Part shown: positions 46,785 through 53,444 of the stretch, piece by piece
Layout: each line of letters opens with the position of its first letter
Position numbering within the stretch: the first letter of the stretch is position 1
Assembly: GCA_023146135.1 (NCBI GenBank)
Contig: JAGLCR010000015.1
Span: forward strand, 1 to 53,444
DNA: 53,444 bases
Reading direction: 5' to 3'
Source: Bacteroidales bacterium
Lineage (GTDB): Bacteria; Bacteroidota; Bacteroidia; Bacteroidales; UBA1556
Translations under genes and position numbers: made by a program
The notes under the pieces: generated by a model
The model's input: only the letters and a program-made list of their open reading frames with translations
The model's database searches: none
What the model was told of the DNA's origin: nothing

Positions 46785-48005
46785 CTAGAATGCCACTTGG
46801 AATCGCATTTGAAAAATATCTGAGCTTCCATGGTAATAAGAAAAAGAGTTGGTATGAATGTAGTTAGCAGCTACTTTTACTGCAGGGTTTAAGTACCAGT
46901 TTAGTCCTAATGTATAGTTATCCATTTCGCCTCCATCCAAATCATCGACATTGAAATTGGTATGCGAAATACGAAATGCTAGTTCGAAAGCTCCCCAGCC
47001 ATTTTTACCATAGTTTTTCTTTGGCTTCACTATATCAAAAGCAGTTTTCTTTTTGGAATAGTTACGATGTTCGCCAGTAAGCATCCACGAAAAAGTGGCA
47101 TAATATATACCTGAAGAATAGCTTGAGTTTTGATAATGAGCAGTGTCTCCATGCGAGAATGAATAGTGGTGGTATTCGCCTTGTATAGAGAATTGATTAT
47201 AAATAAAAGCTAGTTCAAGATTAGCAATATTAGTATTTTTCATGTCAGTAACCTTAAAGTTGATGTATTTTGGAGCTAGGTGAGCTTCGGGCCTAAAGCG
47301 GAAAGAGCTTGTCTTTTGATCCAAATATCCGTGTGAATAAGCTAGTCCGATGTGTAATACTTTATAGGTTTCGCCATCATCGTATATTGGAAGCCCTACA
47401 ATGCGACTGGTTATATGATATCCATTACCAATGTATTTATTGCTTGCTATATTGGGTAAAAAATACCCTAATTGCCAAGTCAAACGCTTGTTAAAATGCT
47501 GATTGTAAATCATAAGACCCAGCCTGCGGTCTAAGTCAAGATAGCTTGCTACAGGTCGTTCCATCATGCTTAAGTATTTTGAACTCGTTAAAGTGTTAAG
47601 CCCAATGGGTTCTTTAAAATGGCCTACTTGTAAATTTCCGACTATAGGTATATGCTTAAATCTGATGTAAGCGTCTTTCAATGTTAGTGCGTTGTTTGCG
47701 AAGTCTACCTGAAGTTTATAATCAATATTTTCGTAGATACTACCTGACATAAAAAATCGTGCTCTACGAACTTCAGCTCCATTTCCTGCTGTTGCAAAAT
47801 GATTGTCCATAGTACTATCTTGTCTGATAAACATCATATCGTATTGAATACGACCACCGATTTTTATTTTGACACTTTTATCCGAATTTTGAATACGAAG
47901 CCCGTTATTCCATTTCACATTAAAATCGGTGTTTGTTTGTGCACTTAATGTGACTGATTTTAGCGAAGCAATTATTATTAAGCTAAAGAGTAATACTTTA
48001 TTCAT
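46785..48005 (-). CDS. Phosphate-selective porin O/P family outer-membrane protein
   Basis: The protein has 406 residues and a signal peptide ending LSAQ (about residue 22). The start of the barrel, GLRIQNSDKSVKIKIGGRIQYD, then RRARFFMSGSIYENIDYKLQVDFAN and LKDAYIRFKH, then VGHFKEPIGL, is the OprO/OprP pattern. The protein ends in a terminal strand with a final phenylalanine (DIFQMRFQVAF), the outer-membrane assembly signal. The family includes polyphosphate/phosphate-selective channels, but members in this phylum are diverse. Substrate is not proven. It is a single gene with its own -7 box, divergent from nfeD. Confidence 0.85.
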   Translation of the reverse strand: MNKVLLFSLIIIASLKSVTLSAQTNTDFNVKWNNGLRIQNSDKSVKIKIGGRIQYDMMFIRQDSTMDNHFATAGNGAEVRRARFFMSGSIYENIDYKLQVDFANNALTLKDAYIRFKHIPIVGNLQVGHFKEPIGLNTLTSSKYLSMMERPVASYLDLDRRLGLMIYNQHFNKRLTWQLGYFLPNIASNKYIGNGYHITSRIVGLPIYDDGETYKVLHIGLAYSHGYLDQKTSSFRFRPEAHLAPKYINFKVTDMKNTNIANLELAFIYNQFSIQGEYHHYSFSHGDTAHYQNSSYSSGIYYATFSWMLTGEHRNYSKKKTAFDIVKPKKNYGKNGWGAFELAFRISHTNFNVDDLDGGEMDNYTLGLNWYLNPAVKVAANYIHTNSFSYYHGSSDIFQMRFQVAF

Positions 48006-48042
48006 GTGTCTTTGGTTTTGTAATTATTCATTGTTTGTACGG

Positions 48043-48050
48043 CAAAAATA
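48043..48050 (-). promoter_or_regulatory. -7 promoter box for the porin O/P gene
   Basis: The minus strand reads TATTTTTG followed by CCG, matching TAnnTTTG, 37 bases before the ATG at 48005. Confidence 0.6.
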
Positions 48051-48177
48051 ATTTTTTGAATGAGCCAATAAAATGAATAAGCTATACTTAACATAAACTT
48101 AACGTTTAAGAAATATGAAGGTAATATGCTCGTAGGAATTGCCATTATTATAGATGTAAACCAAAAAACATAATCCG

Positions 48178-48185
48178 TATATTTG
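48178..48185 (+). promoter_or_regulatory. -7 promoter box for the NfeD-type protease gene
   Basis: TATATTTG followed by CAT matches TAnnTTTG exactly, 20 bases before the ATG at 48206. Confidence 0.65.
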
Positions 48186-48205
48186 CATAAACCTAAACCA
48201 AAGCC

Positions 48206-49552
48206 ATGAAGATTGCTATTTTGTTTTTCCTATCCGCTCTATTTCTTTTTGCGAATGCAAGTGCTCAATCTATAGACTCATCAAAAACGAAAGTGTATAT
48301 TTTTGATGTAAACGAAGAAATAGCTCCACCAGTAGTACGTCGCATGGGAAAGGCTTTTGCCCAAGCAAAAAATGAGAATGTGGATTTAATTATACTTCAC
48401 ATGAATACTTATGGAGGAGAGCTTTCGGCTGCTGATACAATGCGTACACGAGTATTGCAATCAGAAATCCCTGTAGTAGTGTTTATTGATAATAATGCAG
48501 CCTCTGCTGGAGCTTTAATCTCCATCGCTTGTGATAGTATTTATATGCGTGAAGGAGCAAATATTGGGGCTGCCACCGTGGTTAATCAAAATGCCGAGGC
48601 CTTACCAGATAAGTACCAATCGTATATGCGCGCAATGATGCGATCAACGGCTCAAGCTACAGGGCGTAACCCCGAAATAGCGGAGGCTATGGTTGATCAG
48701 GATTTATATGTGGAGCATGTTTCGGATAGCGGAAAAGTATTGACATTTACTACTTCTGAGGCCATTGCTAATGGTTTTTGTGAAGCTCAGGTAGAAACAA
48801 TTGATGAAGCAATAAAACATTATGGATTTGTAGATTACGAAAAATATGAACTTAAGCTAAGCGCTGCTGATACTATTATTGATTTTCTTATAAGCCCATA
48901 TGTGCATGGTATTCTTATTATGGTAATTGTGGGAGGTATTTATTTTGAGTTGCAAAGTCCTGGTATGGGATTTCCGTCCATTGCTTCACTTACTGCGGCT
49001 ATGTTGTATTTTGCTCCTCTATATGTGGAAGGTCTTGCTGAAAATTGGGAAATATTGATTTTTATTGCAGGTATAGTTTTGATAATACTAGAAATATTTG
49101 TGATCCCAGGATTTGGCGTTGCAGGCGTTGCAGGCATAGTTCTTCTAATATCAGGCTTGGTGTTAAGCCTGTTGGCAAATGTTCGCTTCGACTTTAGCTT
49201 TATTCAAATAGATACGATTTTGGAAGCTTTTTTTATTGTCTTGTTGTCAGTTTTTGGAGCAATTTTATTATCCTTTCAAACGGCAAAAACCTTATTTACA
49301 AATCCTCGTTTTGGCTTTGCACTAAATGCTACTCAGAATCACCTTGAGGGATTTATTGCGCCAGATTTGAAGCTTAGCAATCAGGTAGGGCAAGAAGGAA
49401 CGGCTTATAGCATGCTTAGGCCCTCAGGCAAAGTTATGATTGATGGTGATGTGTATGATGCTGTTTGTAGCAATAGTTTTATTGAAAGAGGGAATGGTAT
49501 TAAAGTCGTTGGTTTTCGCAATGCTCAGTTGGTAGTTGAAAAATTGGAGTAA
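48206..49552 (+). CDS. NfeD-family membrane-bound serine protease (ClpP class)
   Basis: The protein has 448 residues, the long NfeD form. A signal peptide (to about residue 20) precedes a ClpP-like protease domain with the catalytic serine in NNAASAGALI (S100) and a lysine in ALPDKYQSYM (K136) at the place of the Ser-Lys dyad in the archaeal homologue PH1510. Four to five membrane helices follow (about 235-360, e.g. GILIMVIVGGIYFEL, ILIFIAGIVLIILEIFVIPGFGV). The C-terminal 70 residues are the soluble OB-fold NfeD domain. The family cleaves hydrophobic stretches of stomatin/slipin-type proteins. No slipin or flotillin gene is next to it here; a response regulator follows after 61 bases. Confidence 0.88.
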   Translation: MKIAILFFLSALFLFANASAQSIDSSKTKVYIFDVNEEIAPPVVRRMGKAFAQAKNENVDLIILHMNTYGGELSAADTMRTRVLQSEIPVVVFIDNNAASAGALISIACDSIYMREGANIGAATVVNQNAEALPDKYQSYMRAMMRSTAQATGRNPEIAEAMVDQDLYVEHVSDSGKVLTFTTSEAIANGFCEAQVETIDEAIKHYGFVDYEKYELKLSAADTIIDFLISPYVHGILIMVIVGGIYFELQSPGMGFPSIASLTAAMLYFAPLYVEGLAENWEILIFIAGIVLIILEIFVIPGFGVAGVAGIVLLISGLVLSLLANVRFDFSFIQIDTILEAFFIVLLSVFGAILLSFQTAKTLFTNPRFGFALNATQNHLEGFIAPDLKLSNQVGQEGTAYSMLRPSGKVMIDGDVYDAVCSNSFIERGNGIKVVGFRNAQLVVEKLE

Positions 49553-49581
49553 TTTGCGTTTATTGTATTGAAAAGATAATC

Positions 49582-49589
49582 TATCTTAG
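49582..49589 (+). promoter_or_regulatory. Candidate variant -7 box (TAnnTTAG) for the response regulator gene
   Basis: TATCTTAGC lies 24 bases before the ATG at 49614. It is the third example of a TAnnTTAGC pattern at promoter distance in this window. No exact TAnnTTTG occurs in the 61-base gap. Confidence 0.35.
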
Positions 49590-49613
49590 CACACATAAGA
49601 AAAGAATGGGAAT

Positions 49614-50273
49614 ATGATTCGAGTTTTTATTATAGACGATCACCAATTATTTATTGACGGCTTAACAATGCTACTAGGTCAAGTTGCCGAGTTGGAAGTG
49701 GTAGGACATGCTGCTAGTGGTGAAGAAGGAATTATTGGCATTGAAAACCAAGAGGTTGATGTTCTTATCACGGACTATAGTATGTCGGGAATGTCGGGTT
49801 ATGAAGTTGTAAAATACGTACGCAATAAGTTTCCACATATTAAAATCATTACTCTAACAATGCATGCCGAAATTTATTTTATCGATAAAATGATAAATGC
49901 TGGCTCCTTAGGTTACTTGATGAAGAATACTGGCAAAAAGGAATTGGTAGAATCAATAAAAGCGGTGATGCGTGGTGAGTCTTATTATTCTCCACTTGCA
50001 AAAGAGGCAATATTGAATAGATATACTAATGATTTAAGCCCCAAGAAGCAGGTTAAACGTCAGCCATCAGGAATGCCTGTTCGTTTTACCAGACGTGAGA
50101 TACAATTGTTGAAAATGATACAAGCAGGTTTGCTAAGTAAAGAAATTGCTGATGCGCTTAGCATGAGTCTTCATACTGTAAATGCCCATCGAAGGAATAT
50201 TAACTCAAAGATAGCTGCTAGTAGCGATTTGACAGTGCTTGAGTATATAAAAAAGTTTAATGTTTTAGACTAA
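49614..50273 (+). CDS. Two-component response regulator, NarL/LuxR family
   Basis: The protein has 219 residues. The receiver domain (about 1-120) has the acidic pair D8-D9, the phosphoacceptor D54 (LITDYSM), the conserved Thr in ITLTMH and the Lys in YLMKNTG. A linker with basic residues leads to a LuxR-type helix-turn-helix (about 150-210): FTRREIQLLKMIQAGLLSKEIADALSMSLHTVNAHRRNI. No histidine kinase gene is next to it, so it is an orphan in this window. Its stop is 2 bases from the stop of the convergent porin gene. Targets are unknown; the neighbouring efflux/porin operon is a guess only. Confidence 0.92.
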   Translation: MIRVFIIDDHQLFIDGLTMLLGQVAELEVVGHAASGEEGIIGIENQEVDVLITDYSMSGMSGYEVVKYVRNKFPHIKIITLTMHAEIYFIDKMINAGSLGYLMKNTGKKELVESIKAVMRGESYYSPLAKEAILNRYTNDLSPKKQVKRQPSGMPVRFTRREIQLLKMIQAGLLSKEIADALSMSLHTVNAHRRNINSKIAASSDLTVLEYIKKFNVLD

Positions 50274-50275
50274 GC

Positions 50276-51433
50276 TCAAAAAGCATACTGTACTAAGAAC
50301 TGAAATCGCGCCCCTGTACCAGTTTGTTCCAAAGCATCTTCTCTTTTGGCGGTTACATACTCAATGGCAAAATCAAGATTGTCGATAGGGTGGTAGTAAA
50401 AGTTTACCAAACCCCAATAGCCTGTCATAAAGTCGCCCGGAAAAATAGGTAGTGCATCATTTTTAATCTTGATATAACCAAATACTGCTGTAGAACTAAA
50501 TTTTTTAGCTTTATCCCAATAATGGTCATATCCAATAAATCCTCCTATGGCAGGAACTAACTCAAGTTTTCCATTGCCTGTAGGAACAGCATCCCAATTA
50601 TAACCTTCAAAACCTACTAAGTAGCGAGAAATTCCTTTGCCAATTGTTGCCTGAGCATGTAAGTGGTCGCGCTTAAATATTGTTATCCCCGTGGATGCTG
50701 AAATACCATAACCTTGCTCATAATTGAAGCTACTATCAAGATTATTCTTATATTTTATATTACGAAGTACAGCCCCTATTTGAAAATGGAATTTTTCTGT
50801 GTTGTATCGGTAGCGAACGGTAAAATCAGGGATGTCTTGATGTGCAGTACTAACTATAGTGTCCAAATCATGATGTGTGTCGTATTCCAGTGAAGGCCCT
50901 TCTACAGAGAAGCTTAAAGAGTTCCTCTTTCCTTGTATTGCATTATAACGAATCATCGTAGGACGAGCCCAAATGCCCGTAGGTGGACCATCATAATCAG
51001 TCATATTTGGCCAAGCGTCTTCATCGGAGAAGTTGGACCATGTTTGTCCAAAGTCCCACTTCTTCACGCTAATTAAAGCGTGACGAATTCTAAAAGCATT
51101 TGCACTATTGATAAAATCAGCTTCTACATATACCTTTACTGTTCCAATTTTTGTTTGATGTTCAGATTTGAATCGTAGTCGAGTTTGAAAGATTACGAAA
51201 CTGGTCGATGGTTCTTTCAATACATTTCCTACAGGTATACTCACAATATTTAGAGCAGGGTACTGACTGGATGTTCCTACAAAATCATAATTATAGATGG
51301 TGTTCACATAACCACTAAATACGATACCGTTTTTCGGTTTCCCGTTAAGGCTGTCTTTCGACTCCATTTTGAAATTTTGGGCAAAACCTAAAAATGGAAC
51401 TAAAACGAGTATAAAAACTAAGCGTAAATTCAT
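50276..51433 (-). CDS. Outer-membrane porin of the DcaP-like type, last gene of an RND efflux operon
   Basis: I place the start at the ATG at 51433 (385 residues), because it begins a signal peptide (MNLRLVFILVLVPFLGFAQ) and lies 4 bases after the stop of the efflux channel gene. A frame opening at 51547 lies inside that gene. The mature part is beta-rich: FVIFQTRLRFKSEHQTKIGTVKVYVEADF, FRIRHALISVKKWDFGQTWSNFSD, ending FQFLVQYAF with terminal Phe. The LRFK...GQTWSNF pattern resembles the DcaP-like porin family of dicarboxylate/outer-membrane transporters. Substrate is unknown. Close coupling to RND pump genes is unusual for a porin and suggests a shared trigger or substrate. Confidence 0.62.
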   Translation of the reverse strand: MNLRLVFILVLVPFLGFAQNFKMESKDSLNGKPKNGIVFSGYVNTIYNYDFVGTSSQYPALNIVSIPVGNVLKEPSTSFVIFQTRLRFKSEHQTKIGTVKVYVEADFINSANAFRIRHALISVKKWDFGQTWSNFSDEDAWPNMTDYDGPPTGIWARPTMIRYNAIQGKRNSLSFSVEGPSLEYDTHHDLDTIVSTAHQDIPDFTVRYRYNTEKFHFQIGAVLRNIKYKNNLDSSFNYEQGYGISASTGITIFKRDHLHAQATIGKGISRYLVGFEGYNWDAVPTGNGKLELVPAIGGFIGYDHYWDKAKKFSSTAVFGYIKIKNDALPIFPGDFMTGYWGLVNFYYHPIDNLDFAIEYVTAKREDALEQTGTGARFQFLVQYAF

Positions 51434-51437
51434 ATGA

Positions 51438-52865
51438 TTATTTTTTCGTTGTATCTGTATTTGCTTCATTATTTTTAGCCTGTTCTTCTTCTTCAGCTGA
51501 AAGCCAACCGCCTCCAAGTGCTTTATACAAGCCAATATATGCATCAATTAATTGACGTTTAATAGATGAAAGACCAAGCTGAGCATTGAAAGAAGAGCGT
51601 TGATTATCTAGCACTTCGAGGTAACTAGCAACCCCTTTATCATATCTTAGTTTCGACAAATACTCAGCATTTATAGCTGCTTTTGCTTCTCGTTCTTTTG
51701 CTTCTATTTCTAGTTTCAAAGTTTTTATGCTTACAAGTGCATCTTCTACTTCTCTAAACGATTGGTTTACGGTATTTTCGTATCGGTAAAGAGCTTCCTT
51801 TGCTTGAGCTCTAGCCACATCAACTCTTCGTTTATTTTTACCAAATTCGAATATGGGTCCCAATAAACTTGCTCCTGCACTCCATGCCACTCCAGATCCG
51901 GTAAGTGTGCCTAAAGCCATACTTGACCCACCAAACATTCCAGTAATACTAATTGAAGGAAAGCGTTGTGCAACAGCCACATTTATTTGTTTAAACTGAG
52001 CATGATATGCTTCTCTACTCGCCAAAATATCTGGGCGGCGTAATAATAGAGTGGAGGGAATGCCATAAGGAATATCAAGTTCAAAATTCATGCTATCGAG
52101 TTGTTCGTTATCCGTAATAATTTCACGAGGATGCTCGCCAATAATAACAGCTAAAGCATTTTGGGCAATCGCTAATTGGCGCATATAATTTGGAACTGCA
52201 GCTGCGGCAATAGCTTGGTTTATTTGTGCTTGATTCAAATCAATTTCAGGAACAACCCCTCCATTAAATCTAGCTTCAATAATCAATACAGCACTGTCTC
52301 TCGACCCTAAAGTCTTTTTTGATATTTCTAAACGATTTTTAAGGTCCAATACCAAAGCGTAATACTGAGTCACATCCGAAATGATACTCATCTGAATACT
52401 TCTCATTCCAAATTCTGATGCAGCTAAATCAGCTCGAGCACCTTCGGCAGCAGCACGATATCTCCCCCAAAAAACTAGTTCCCAATTCATTCCAACGCCA
52501 ACATTATAATTATAGTTGTCCACGCCGCTTGACGAACTTTGTAATGCTCCTCCACTAAGTGAAAAGCCTGGGTATTGATCGGCTCGAGTCATTCCCATAA
52601 TAGCTCTCGATTGTTCAATCCGAGTGGCCGCCATCAGTACATCTTTATTGTAAACAAGAGCGTGTCTAATAAGGGTATCTAATGAGGGTTCTTTAATAAA
52701 TTCCCACCAACGTAGGTTAATTATTGTGTCTTCATTGGATACCAAAGTGTCGTACATATATTGTTTATACGATTCTTCAATATTATTTTCAGGCTCAGTA
52801 TATTTTGGTCCTACACAGCTACCCAATATTAGTAGTAAAACAATAAATCCGTATATTTTTTTCAT
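51438..52865 (-). CDS. RND efflux outer-membrane channel lipoprotein (OprM/NodT family)
   Basis: The protein has 475 residues with a lipoprotein signal (LLLILGSC, lipidated C17). The mature start CVGPKYTEPE is typical of the OprM/NodT family. Two TolC-type repeats are visible: the first around YNKDVLMAATRIEQSRAIMG and the second around YNPSI-like LLRRPDILASREAYHAQFKQINVA, with RFPSISITGMFG and FEFGKNKRRVDVARAQAKEAL. The C-terminus is helical, then charged and disordered (EEEEQAKNN). It forms the outer-membrane exit duct for the pump encoded just upstream (18 bases). It shares the operon with the porin gene downstream. Confidence 0.92.
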   Translation of the reverse strand: MKKIYGFIVLLLILGSCVGPKYTEPENNIEESYKQYMYDTLVSNEDTIINLRWWEFIKEPSLDTLIRHALVYNKDVLMAATRIEQSRAIMGMTRADQYPGFSLSGGALQSSSSGVDNYNYNVGVGMNWELVFWGRYRAAAEGARADLAASEFGMRSIQMSIISDVTQYYALVLDLKNRLEISKKTLGSRDSAVLIIEARFNGGVVPEIDLNQAQINQAIAAAAVPNYMRQLAIAQNALAVIIGEHPREIITDNEQLDSMNFELDIPYGIPSTLLLRRPDILASREAYHAQFKQINVAVAQRFPSISITGMFGGSSMALGTLTGSGVAWSAGASLLGPIFEFGKNKRRVDVARAQAKEALYRYENTVNQSFREVEDALVSIKTLKLEIEAKEREAKAAINAEYLSKLRYDKGVASYLEVLDNQRSSFNAQLGLSSIKRQLIDAYIGLYKALGGGWLSAEEEEQAKNNEANTDTTKK

Positions 52866-52883
52866 ATTCTCAATTTATAAACA

Positions 52884-53444
52884 TTATTCAGTTATTTCAG
52901 CTTGATTCTCTTTTTCTTTCTCAGCTGCAAGCATGGCATCTCGTTGTTTTTCATAATTAAACAACTTACCAATGGCAACAAACAACATAGGATACATAAA
53001 CACACCAAGCAGGGTTGCTAAACTCATTCCTCCAAATAAGGCCATGCCCATAACTTTACGAGCTTCTGCACCAGATCCAGTGGCGATTACCAATGGAAAT
53101 ACTCCAAGGATAAAAGAGAAAGCAGTCATTAGAATAGGACGGAAGCGTGATCGAGCAGCTTTAATTGCTGCATCAAATAAGCTAATACCTTTTTTGAATT
53201 CATCATTGGCAAACTCCACAATAAGAATTGCGTTTTTGGCTGCCATGCCAATTAACATTACGAAAGAAACTTGAGCAAAAATATTATTTTCAAATGTAGG
53301 ACTTCCTAAACGTCCAAGGTATAGGAATAATAATGCTCCAAATATCGCAAATGGTGTTCCCAAAAGAATGGCCATTGGTAGTGACCAACTTTCATATTGG
53401 GCTGCAAGAATGAGGAATACAAAAATCAACGAAAGTGTTAAAAT
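52884..53444 (-). CDS. RND multidrug efflux transporter, C-terminal fragment (cut by window edge)
   Basis: About 186 residues are present; the gene continues beyond the window. The frame is open to the edge and reads ILTLSLIFVFLILAAQYESW, the conserved end of the second porter domain and start of a membrane helix in AcrB/MexF-type (HAE1) pumps. The typical VSFVMLIGMAAKNAILIVEFA helix, then AARSRFRPILMTAFSFILGVFPLV and GMALFGGMSLATLLGVFMYPMLF follow. The last 25 residues are charged. These pumps export drugs or metabolites with a periplasmic adaptor, presumably encoded further upstream. It is followed by the outer-membrane channel gene after 18 bases. Confidence 0.93.
   Translation of the reverse strand: MLTLSLIFVFLILAAQYESWSLPMAILLGTPFAIFGALLFLYLGRLGSPTFENNIFAQVSFVMLIGMAAKNAILIVEFANDEFKKGISLFDAAIKAARSRFRPILMTAFSFILGVFPLVIATGSGAEARKVMGMALFGGMSLATLLGVFMYPMLFVAIGKLFNYEKQRDAMLAAEKEKENQAEITE

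Overview
The window is AT-rich DNA from a Bacteroidota (Bacteroidetes) chromosome. Three things support this. It carries a type IX secretion/gliding set (PorU, two PorP/SprF proteins, GldJ and a GldK-L-M-N operon) and cargo with C-terminal sorting domains, both confined to this phylum. Its promoters repeatedly show the Bacteroidetes -7 box TAnnTTTG. Clear Shine-Dalgarno sequences are absent before start codons. A free-living marine or sediment lineage related to Bacteroidales/Marinilabiliales is a reasonable guess, but the family cannot be fixed by eye.

Layout. 1-10961 (+): end of nusG, then rplK-rplA-rplJ-rplL-rpoB-rpoC and a DUF3467 gene, the classic ribosomal-protein/RNA polymerase operon. 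rpoB is interrupted by a single-base +1 frameshift near 4308. 10980-12851 (-): a membrane-anchored nucleotide-sugar dehydratase/epimerase for surface polysaccharide. 13013-15416 (+): gcvT, rimM and a tRNA m6A37 methyltransferase. 15413-22537: first T9SS locus, with porU (-) divergent from a porP-like gene and gldJ (+). 22687-27517 (-): pheT and recG. 27612-33603 (-): second T9SS locus, porP-gldK-gldL-gldM-gldN. 33906-37520 (-): an arginase-fold protein lacking most metal ligands, and topA. 37737-39059 (+): miaB. 39062-46479 (-): a secreted metallophosphatase and three T9SS-type cargo proteins. 46785-48005 (-): porin O/P. 48206-50273 (+): NfeD-type membrane protease and a LuxR-family response regulator. 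50276-53444 (-): RND efflux operon (pump cut by the window edge, outer-membrane channel lipoprotein, then a porin).

How the parts fit. GldL/GldM form the inner-membrane motor, GldK/GldN the periplasmic ring, and PorP an outer-membrane partner. PorU is the cell-surface sortase that removes the C-terminal signal, and GldJ is a lipoprotein needed for the machinery. The genes at 41097, 42027 and 44266 have the signal peptide plus C-terminal domain expected of its substrates. Components such as SprA, PorV, PorT and PorZ are not in this window.

Most of the window is conserved chromosomal backbone; I see no prophage, IS element, CRISPR array or tRNA. The items most worth checking are the rpoB frameshift, the degenerate arginase-like protein between topA and the porP-gldKLMN operon, a 90-base GC-rich structured element between recG and pheT, the long leader with a 19-codon ORF before the gldJ operon, and a possible TAnnTTAG variant of the -7 box.
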